From: Breviolum minutum Mf 1.05b.01 | Taxonomy: Eukaryota > Sar > Dinophyceae > Suessiales > Symbiodiniaceae | Direction: 5' to 3' | Length of the DNA stretch: 64,000 nt | Assembly: GCA_000507305.1 (NCBI GenBank) | Contig: DF239545.1 | Location: 1 to 64,000 of the forward strand | Shown here: piece after piece, positions 55,055-64,000 of the stretch | How positions within the stretch are numbered: position 1 is the first letter of the stretch | Layout: each line of letters begins with the position of its first letter | Program-made: the position numbers and the translations under genes | Notes under the pieces: generated by a model | Database searches by the model: none | The model's input: only the letters and a program-made list of their open reading frames with translations | Told to the model about the DNA's origin: nothing

Positions 55055-56619
55055 GTTTGTGCATCCCGACCTGGGTATTGGGGGTGCTGAGTCTTCAACT
55101 CAGGATTTTATGCCACTGAAAAACACCACCTTGGGGTTGTTACGGTTATTGTTGGTTGGGCCACCCCAACCGGCGCGCCAAAACCGAGCTGCTGAGCTCA
55201 GGCGTTTGGTGGTGGATGCGGCTTTAGCCCTGCAACAGCAAGGTCATGAGGTGAGGACTTGCCAACTTGCGGGGTATGTAACTTTAGCAGGTAAAAAAGC
55301 GGTGTGTGAGATTAAGATGCGTTTCCTTAAGATTTCAATGAATCATTTTGTGCTACTTGAAATGATGGGGAAAATGGTGAAGGAATTTACATACTATAGA
55401 AGATGGATGGATGTAAGGATACCTGCTTGAAATAGGGTGATTGAAAATTTCTATGCACCAATTTTTTGGGTCGAAAACTCGCGACTCGGCAGGTCGAGAT
55501 GTTCACTGCCAGGTGCAGCAGGGATGGAGGGTCCGGGTTCACCCCTGACAAGCAATCAGGAAAAGTCAGAGTTGTTGGAAGATGCTGTACCTCTTGGGGG
55601 GTCATATATGTAACTGGCGCTTCAATTTTCTTCCCGGAGGTGTCCGGGCTTTTGTGCCCCCTCAAGCTGTGCTGAGTTCTCGACACGTTCGCGACACCGT
55701 TTCCCAGGGACGTCCGGTTTCGTTTTTTTTTTGGCCCATGGTAGGCATGAGGAGAAGCATTGTTTCGAAGAGACCAGGACGGAAGCTGGGCGGGTGTTTA
55801 ACTCATCACTTCAACGGGGTGCTTGTTACAGCTTCAACAGTTCCCAACCACCAAACCAGGGGAAAAGCTTGGTAAAGAGTTGGTATCTCCACCCCTGCTG
55901 TTGCAGTTGCAGTGTTTCGTTCGCAAGGAATTCACTTGATCTGACAAGGATATGAAAGGTATGTTGCCCTGCCACTTCTATGTATGATGAAGTGTTCCTG
56001 GGACCTGTTAGTCCCTTGTTTTGGAGCTTGAGCTACTGATCCTGTCCAGGATCTAGAAATTACCATTGATACTGGAAAACTATATGGCCTGGGCAAATGT
56101 GTGATGTTTGACATTGTTTTTTTCATGTACGATTGCAGTTGACCAACAAGCCTTGAACCCTTTCCGATCAAAACAAGTGTCATTTGGGTTCCAGGTACTT
56201 AAACTCATGTGCATGAATGATATGAAATATGAAGTTCAAATTTGACAACTATACAACCGAACTGCCTTTCCAGCCCCGGAACCGCCAGGAACGGAACACT
56301 GAAAGTCCATGTGTTTGGCGGTTTCCTTCCCAGGCCTTTTTTTTTTGCGAAACTTGTGTGGGAAAATATGAAGTGTTCCATTTTATTGTTCTGGTCAACC
56401 TGGTTGGCTGGATCGAAATGCCGGGATTTCTGTTGCACAGTCGCTTTTTGGATGATGTTGTAGGTCTGACGCGCATGATTGGCAAAGGGAATGGCAATAT
56501 TAATTCGATTTTTTTTTGGGATGTGCAGTCTACTTGCGTGCATATTTTGTATACATCTTATGGTTGGTTTGTTGTTTGGTTGGTTTGTTATTTTGTTGGC
56601 TGGTTGGTTGGTTGGTTGG

Positions 56620-56654
<35 letters not shown>

Positions 56655-59600
56655 TTTTTTTCAAACTGAGACTGCAGACTTTCGCACTGTGGGTTTCCTT
56701 CCTGCTGGTGGGTTTCTTTTGTAAAGATGCCCCACATGACATGACCAGGAGAGTCCTGGGTCGTTTCTATGCAGCCTGCGCCTATTTGCGCATGTATCAG
56801 AGCTCAAGAATGGAGTTTGGGTATTGGAGTTTGATGACTGCATGAGGGCTCCAAGCCCTTGCGACAGAGATCATCAGGACGTTTGGATATACTTTTCGAA
56901 GAAATCCTAAGAACTCAACTTTGCTGATGCTGATGTTTTGATGACAAATCACCAAAAGTCCAAGTTGTCACCACTGTGTTGGTCCATTTGTTTGAGGTGC
57001 TGGGTATCATTCCGGATTGTCTTGCAATCCTTGAGACAAGACTTTCATGTCACTGGGCGAAGATTTGGCTACCAGGTTTGAGGTTTGGTCGGCCACTGCT
57101 GACCAAACTCAAGGGACTTGTAGCAGGTGTTTCATGGCCTTAAGAGCGAGATGAAAGCATGGTACCTTTCAGCCCCTCACACAAAAGTGGATTGCCAACA
57201 ATACTTTCTGGTAGACTTGATAGACATCACTGACTGAACATCAGCGAATTTCTAGAAACACATGCGATGGAAAGGGGCGAACATTTTTCACTGAGAGTGA
57301 ACATCCCAAAAGAACATGAGGAGAAACACCTTTCCAAACACCAACACTCATCGAAATAGGACCTGAGATTGTGTACAATAGTGATTTTCGCATCATTTCG
57401 CCAGTTTTGTCAAACTTGGTTTACCTCATGGAGAACTCACAACAAGAACATCAACTCAGAAAATTCATGCCTCCCGTGTGGAAGGTGATCATCGTCGATC
57501 AGGTGGGAAAAGAGTGTCCTTGTGACGGCAACATGGCGTTGAATCCTATCTAATGTTGAGATCCATTAAACATTAAACCGGAACTGTTTTTGTGGGGCAA
57601 GTGCAATAAATTTGGTTCATGTTGGTGACATCAAGATAGAATCTTCACCTACATCACCTGTGGTGCTACAACTAACGCCAAACTCCCCACCGAATGCGTC
57701 GTTATTCGACTTGGTTCATTCGATGTCGGGAGGTGTCGATTTGTCTTCCCCTCCTACGATTGGCTCGGCCTCGTGGGATCATCTTCTATTGCCACTACCC
57801 AGTGACTTAGACGATCGGATGATGGGGCTGATGATGCCATGAGACCAGGCTGATGCCATGGTGAATCCGGGATGATATATGCTGATATGATGGGGATGGT
57901 TACCTCGGAGGTGGAATTATTTTTCAGCCACTTTTTAGGAAGGTGGGTGAAATGGGGGAGGGGGGGTAATGTTGGAATTGCATTAACAAACACCCTAATC
58001 TATGGATACCATGTCGGACATTCAAATTCCTGGGCACATCACAGCAAAATGATTCAGAAGATTTCTGAAGCAAAGAGACGAATATTCATTGATGTCATTT
58101 TCTTTTTAAGAGATTCGCCTTTTTATACGGTTGAAACTTTTGTTCCTTGCACATCCTTACGGTTTTGCCATCATTTGGATGGACAAAAATCTCTCCAGCT
58201 TGGCTCAATTCCCATGTACCTTTCCGTTCGTCAAGGACTAGTGGTTCGCAAGGCAACATCTTAAAAGAGATGGTGCTTGGATTTCCAGGGTAAGCTGGTT
58301 AAGCTCCTATTTTGATGATTTTTCGGCCGTTCACAAATCAGCATTTCGACTAACAAAAATCCAGCTGACAACGAAAACCTTGGCACTTGGTAGCCATCAC
58401 CACCAGACTCCAAATCTCATCCTAACATCTCAACACCAAAAACATAAAAACCTCATCCATCTCCAAACCCCTGCATTTGTGCCAGCCCAGCTGGTTGCGT
58501 GGGTGATGAGGACTATCTCCTTACCACAAAAACCTCAGTGCGATGCCTCGGAGTTTCAAACAATTTTCCGTTGATCTTTGCTGCGAAGGGCACCATTTGC
58601 TAAAGTTTTAGCATGACTTTTGATCATTGATCATTTGTCATTTACACATACTTACATTTAAATACTACACACACACACACATATATATATATAGATATAT
58701 TATATAATCCAATGTCTAAGTATATTTATATATACGTATTTACATGCCAGTTTATCAGTGCCATATTAAAATAAAACACATCGTTTTATCATGTTTTTTT
58801 TTTTAAATCTTATTGACCCCAAAAGCAAATTGATGTTTACTGAACACACGGTCCCCCAAATCTGTGCGGCTTGATGTCATAGTCACCGGATGGGGGGATC
58901 TTCCCATCCATGCATCGCACTGGATGCATCTGGATCTCTCAGATTTCCAAAGAAGTGAGGTGTTGAAACGCCTCTATCGTCTTCCTTTGGATTTTTTGGA
59001 GGTGTGCTGGATCTTCCAAAGCCCTTTTTTCCAGTTTGGAATGATGAATTGGATGTATAACTACAGGTTTGTTTTTTTAGAAGAGTTGTCCCTCCCTCCA
59101 CCCAAACATATCCAAACATGTTTGGAATCAAACGCAGCGGCTGAAGGATGTTGTTTTTATTGGAGGGTTTGGCGGCTTTGATTCTTGGGCCATTTGCCCA
59201 TTTGCCAATGGTGTTGTTTTCCTCCCATCCCGGCTTTGTTAACATATGGGTTTCAGTTGCAACCAGAGAATTCTGATTGAATAAGTTGAGTAATCAATAC
59301 AAAATCGATCTGCAATGATACTGTTTTGATGGACCAAGCCTGCAAAAGTTGATATTGGAAATTATGATGATGACGTATAATAACAATACGTATGTACCGT
59401 AATAACATGAATATCAGAATATCAACAATCAAAACATCCCATGCACTAAAGTTTGTAAAGCCTTCAAACTGCTTTACTAAAGTTTTTCTTCATTCAATGC
59501 CTTGAGTTTCAGAACCGAAGCTTCTGCCAGGAGTGCACCACGGGTGTGGGATCCTAGGGCTCCATTATGACTTAGAAAACAGTGTTCCATCTTGGGACGA

Positions 59601-62600
59601 TGAGGGGCCCCTCATCTTGTTTTTGGAACCCACGAAACGTTTTTTTTTTTTGGAGGGAGGCAGCCTTTGTGGCGGGAGAGTGAATTTTCCCAAGGTCTTG
59701 CTGATGAGATCTTTGTGAATTCCTCATTTACTGCTGGGGTCTTTGCTGAAGCCTTTCCATTGCTGTCAGGACGCCTAGGGAATCGGAATCCGGGCCACAC
59801 CCCAGAGACATCTGGAAATTCCAGATGATGTGAGAAGAGAAACCGCAACATGAACATGTGCATTTTTGTGGTGGTTTGTGGGGTAAACATGGGCCAGATA
59901 TGGCCAAACATCGTTTAAAGCGATCTGATTCAAGTGGAGTTTAGATTTTTTTAAAAGAATATTAGTCTATCAAACCCCAAGCTTAATTTTTGGAGTGGAT
60001 CTGACTGCCACAAGCCGTCTTTCTTTCTCAGTATGGTATGTTGTTTTTTCTAAGGATAGGCTTGGTATGGTGAGGGAAGGTATACCTTTTTCCCTATTTT
60101 CCCCGCACCTTACATACATCACCCTCCCTAAGCCCGCGTGCGAACTGCCAAGCTGGTCAAGCCATCATGAGATTTACCGCGGCAGGAAGGATATTGCTTT
60201 TTTGAAGCGACATGACGTAGGATGTTATTGACCTGTGCCAAAAAAAAAGACGGACGTCCTTTACGAGATTGCAGGGATCATAAGCAAGTTGTTGTACTTG
60301 TATCTCAGGCATACAGGCATGTTTGGGCAATCTATAGCGGCCTCATTGATTGCACCCCGAAAGGTTTAGTAAGGGAATTCACCGAATATGCCTACTAATA
60401 TATGATTCAGTTTGGGGAATCAAATATCATCAAAGATTATCATTATCATTCGATGGAGAACTACAGATGCACACAGAAACGCATACACACCTCTGAGTTT
60501 GCATATGTATATATAATATTATATATGCATTCTGCATTTCCAGTCTAGTCTATTCCGTTCTATTTTTTCTTATTCAACGCTCTTCTATTTTCAGTTTTTT
60601 TTCTCAGAAACAAGTACTCTAGTCTATAATATTCAAAATTGCATGAATTTTGTTTTTGCTATGTCATAAAAATATATCAAACTATGACCTATAATGTTCA
60701 CACGAGAGATACCGTGTATCGGAAGACGCTCCTTACAAGTTCCCCGCACTGAGGGATTGCCTGGGTGTCCTTCCCAGTGTGTCTGGGAGCTGAGTTTTTT
60801 TGGAAGATTTCTGCTACAAAAAAAGGGCACACAATTTACTGGGAGAAGCATCTCAAAGACATTTACTACGTATATATATATATATATTATGTAGGAGTAT
60901 GCATATACTTATGTACATAGTTAAGCTGTATACATATATATATATATCTTCCCCCACCCAGAAAACAAAGTCAAAAAACAATATGTAGCACCTATACATA
61001 CACACAAACCACTTATTTCAATGATAGTGAAGATATGGTGACTGTTCAGATGACTTCATGGTGGAGGTTTTATGGATGACCGGAATCTACGTTGAAATTT
61101 CGGCCTGGAAACTCAGGCTTTATCCTCCCTTGAATCTTCAGGATCAGGACCAACTTGCAAAGAAGGCAGGGGTGGAAATGGTGGAATGAATGGATTGGGG
61201 GTGATTGGGGGGTTGGTTACGGTTGGTTGTTTCCAATGAATTCAGTAGATGTCTGATGTCCACCAAGTAGGTACTGTTTTAATTCTTCAAAATGACAGGT
61301 AGATAGGCTGTGACTTACCAAAGAGCTTTGATATATCAAGAGGGATTAGTTGCGCCACTTATTTTTTGCCAGATGTTTCACAAGAGTTTTGAAACTTTGA
61401 AACACATGTGGCAGTCAAATATCAAAACATGAAGTGTGTCCTTGCAACATGAGACTCGTAGATTCTACGGCACTGCTCCCTCCACGGTGTGGACAGCTCG
61501 ACAGGGTTTTTCATCGCTTTAGGCAACGGATCTTTCCTTGAAGTTCATGAAGCCTGGAGAGCAACTACTGCTGTGATTTCTGTCATGTCTTAAAACCCCT
61601 CTGGGTGGTATATATAGAGTTGCTGATGTTGAACCAACTTTTTGTTTTCGCAGTTTTGAGAAGTTTTTTGTTTTATAGGATTGAGGTTGCAATTTCAGAT
61701 CAATACATGATACAAGTAGCGCCGGTGTTTTCAACCTTGATTTGAAAAAATCCACCAAAACACATTTATAAAATTATACAAATGTGGTTATATATATATA
61801 TATACATCCACGAGTTTTTCATTAGCTCAATACTAATACCAGCCGGTATGACTTATGTTTTTACTAAAAAACCAGTCACCCATGTTGTTTGGGGAAAAGT
61901 GTGCAATTTTTTCCACAAGAAATCATGAACAAACACGAGCCAGGTCCATCAACCGCTTCGAACGGAAGAAAAATGTGGGCCTCGCCATTCGGACCGAGCC
62001 GATGATGGGGGAAGTCACTTAGTGACAGTATTTGTTTTGTTAATTGCGGGGGAAGGATTTTTGGGATATGACTCTGAAAATATGTGCATCCTTTTTGTTG
62101 AGAGTTTTCATTTTTCTGGTTGATTTTGGGGGAGAGAAAAAGTGGACGTCTACCATGCTTGAAAGTTGCCCAGTTGCCAAGATGTGCAATCACGAATCGC
62201 AACTGTTCAAAGTCCCAGAGGGTGGATCTCTTGGGTTCTGCCAGGACTTTGGCAGCATTGCCCTCCGAACTGCGTAGTAAAACCAGAGACTTGGCAAAAT
62301 GGTGAGAAAGTCTGGTGGCAAGGTTCCAACCAATTTGGGATGGTCATATTGGTTGATCAGCGGTTTTTTTCCCACCATAAACCTACAACTTGCACAAACC
62401 ATCGAAAGTGTGAAGCCGTTGCTGGGAGAGAACAACAGCCAACGTCTAACTTGCACTTCATCTTTGCTGTGGAGGACTAGCCCTTGCCGGAGGCTATGAC
62501 GAACGGCTTCCTGAAAATGTGGAGCATGCTGCCGAATTGCAGGTGCGGGGGAGCCGGCGGTGTTGCATGGAAACGGGGTGGTACTCCAAGATATGTTTAA

Positions 62601-62653
62601 AGAGCAGATTTTTGCCATGTGCCAGATGCTAGTGTTACTGAGATGATGATACA

Positions 62654-62746
<93 letters not shown>

Positions 62747-63519
62747 TAGTTGGTGAATGCTCTCAGGCCTTGGCTGAAAGCTTGGGCGTGGCCGAGCGTG
62801 TGGTGCAGATGAGGTCAGCATTGAAGGATGATGGAAAGAAGCAGGTCTTTTAGTAAGGAATCGCTTACCAAAAATTGGCCTTAGGTGCGATTAATTTTAG
62901 GTCCTTGTGAATTATTCTGAATTGCAGTTTGTCTCCCCAAACTACGTTCTGTCGTGTTTTTGTTGCTCGAGTGGTTTTACAGATGAATGGTCTGAGTCAA
63001 GCGTGCAGAGGGGCATCTTGACTCTTGTGCAAGATGACAAACTCCCAACCACAGCCTCTCAACGATTTCACTCGAAACAAATGGGGGCAAATGAGCAGAG
63101 AGAGAGAGATCATGGGTGGAACTTGGCATTTTTGTGACAAGCTCTGCCTTCTACATTCTTGTTGACAAATCTCATGGAGGAAAGGCGAAGGGCTAGACCT
63201 TAAAGTATGTTTTGCGCGGAAACATCCAGGGTCAAGACGGTCAACACCATCTTGCAGCGCATCATTTCGAACTTTGTGAAGGATTCTCATGTTATTTTAA
63301 AGTTTTAATCAACTAATGTCATCATTTGAGAATCATGACATCCCCAATACATTAAATACATCCACCCTTTTCTACAATGTCAGGGACCACTTCTGGTAGA
63401 GGGGTCTTAACCTGATTGGAGTCTCATGACGTAACTGGAGTCGAAGCTCACCACCTTCAGCTCTCCAGGTCTGTGTCGGCGCTGCAAAAGGCCTCGTTGT
63501 TACACCATGCGGTCGCTTG
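55055..63519 (+). CDS. ALG2: ALG2-like alpha-1,3/1,6-mannosyltransferase, at least 15 small exons, 3' end outside window
   Basis: ALG2 (GT4 family) adds the second and third mannoses, from GDP-mannose, to dolichol-linked Man1GlcNAc2 on the cytosolic face of the ER. Exons matching the family in order: 55055-55090 (HPDLGIGGAE), 55202-55250 (RLVVDAALALQQQGHE), 55493-55512 (VEMFTA), 55745-55777 (HEEKHCFEET), 56289-56333 (GTLKVHVFGGFLPR), 56749-56793 (GRFYAACAYLRM), about 57460-57502 (VWKVIIVDQ), possibly about 58160-58195 (RFCHHLDGQK), 58960-59001 (VLKRLYRLPLDFLE), 59695-59769 (FVNSSFTAGVFAEAFP), 61117-61165 (LYPPLNLQ), 61944-61991 (SINRFERKKNVGLAI), 62245-62273 (TLAALPSEL), 62475-62542 (LALAGGYDERLPENVE), 62767-62813 (ALAESLGVAERVVQM) and 63469-63519 (SVSALQKASLLHHAVA). 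Most neighbouring exons join in phase. The expected NEHFG segment is not found before the window ends. Donors are GT, GC and apparently GA. Start codon not identified. Confidence 0.85.
56598..56652. repeat. (TTGG)n/(TGAT)n microsatellite in an ALG2 intron
   Basis: A run of GGTT units passes into about eight TGAT units, located between the FGGFLPR and GRFYAACAYLRM exons. Confidence 0.85.
62642..62744. repeat. (GAT)n microsatellite in an ALG2 intron
   Basis: About 100 bp of GAT, with one GGT interruption, between the LALAGGYDERLPENVE exon and the ALAESLGVAERVVQM exon, ending some 22 bp before the latter's acceptor. It generates a spurious poly-His frame on the - strand. Confidence 0.92.
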
Positions 63520-64000
63520 GCAGCCGTTGGAGGTGCAAGAAATTGGAGGAACATTTGCTAGGTTTTTTTTTTTGGTCATAAAACTGTGTGCCATGCCCAT
63601 GTGTCACTGACGCGAGGCTTTGAAATGAAATGAATGAAAACTGTGTGACATGATGTTTTCTTTGAAGGCAGCTTTTGTTGGAGATATTGGTTTAAGAGAG
63701 ATATTTATGATAATCATTTTACGTTGTTACATGTTACACATGTGAATTGATTCAATATATATCTACATTCATAGCATATATCATATATCTGTATTTGTTG
63801 GGAATTCCCCTGACCAGCTTGCCGATTAAAACAAGATTACGCCTGGGATCCTCAAGCCTAAACATCAATGATGTCGTCATGGTGGTGTCTGTTGGGTGGG
63901 GGGAACATGTCGACATTTCGGGATACGTTCTTGCTTGCAAGTAGGTTATACAAGTATCATGGATGCACACAGTTTGACTGGATTGAGTGAGGGCATGACA
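63520..64000. other. Right edge, probable ALG2 intron
   Basis: After the last recognised ALG2 exon (apparent donor GCAGCC) no further conserved segment was found. The remaining ALG2 C-terminal exons should lie to the right. Poly(T) and AT-rich tracts present. Confidence 0.45.

Noticed and set aside
62597-62821. - strand poly-His protein
   Set aside because: Shadow of the intronic (GAT)n repeat inside ALG2.
1-64000. tRNA, rRNA or full dinoflagellate spliced-leader genes
   Set aside because: No cloverleaf A/B box pairs, rRNA-like blocks or complete leader sequence were recognised by eye; a covariance-model scan would be decisive.

Overview
This window looks like nuclear DNA from a dinoflagellate, most likely a symbiodiniacean-type alga; that placement is an inference. 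The supporting signs are genes cut into very small exons (15 to 80 nt), 5' splice sites of the GT, GC and apparently GA types with acceptors usually followed by G, host genes that all read on the + strand, abundant ankyrin genes and low-complexity genes, many (AT)n and trinucleotide repeats, and short inverted-repeat elements. No operons, Shine-Dalgarno sites, tRNAs, rRNAs or CRISPR arrays were seen. Long ORFs occur only in a retrotransposon and in a few intron-poor exons, so most host genes had to be assembled by eye from conserved motifs. Exon ends are therefore approximate.

Layout. 0.26-2.4 kb: 3' part of an ankyrin-repeat gene (+). 4.07-5.28 kb: N-lobe of a TKL (Pelle/IRAK/RLK-like) protein kinase spread over seven micro-exons (+); no C-lobe was found. 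5.5-15.1 kb: a large non-LTR retrotransposon on the - strand, with a coiled-coil ORF1, then RNase H, APE endonuclease, reverse transcriptase, two C2H2 fingers and a C-terminal domain resembling a C5-cytosine methyltransferase, broken by one frame change between endonuclease and reverse transcriptase. 16.8 and 18.0 kb: small inverted-repeat elements. 22-29.5 kb: a gene-like region (+) with a membrane-anchor exon, acidic and Lys/Glu-rich exons, two different tandem arrays of whole exon-intron units, and a long K/E/D repeat exon. 29.5-40 kb: mostly unassigned. 40.2-42.5 kb: three exon-like pieces (+). 45.4-47.2 kb: an intronless ankyrin gene with an N-terminal SHQW/WCRFE domain and two frame breaks. 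47.3-52 kb: large (GAT)n/(CAT)n repeats and two exons of another ankyrin gene (+). 55.05 kb to beyond 63.5 kb: a homologue of the ALG2 mannosyltransferase of N-glycan synthesis, recognised across at least fifteen small exons (+) and running off the right end.

The host genes do not form one pathway. ALG2 is a housekeeping ER enzyme, the kinase and ankyrin genes belong to expanded dinoflagellate families, and the 22-29.5 kb gene seems to be growing by tandem duplication of exon-intron units. The most unusual item is the retrotransposon with its atypical domain order and methyltransferase-like tail.
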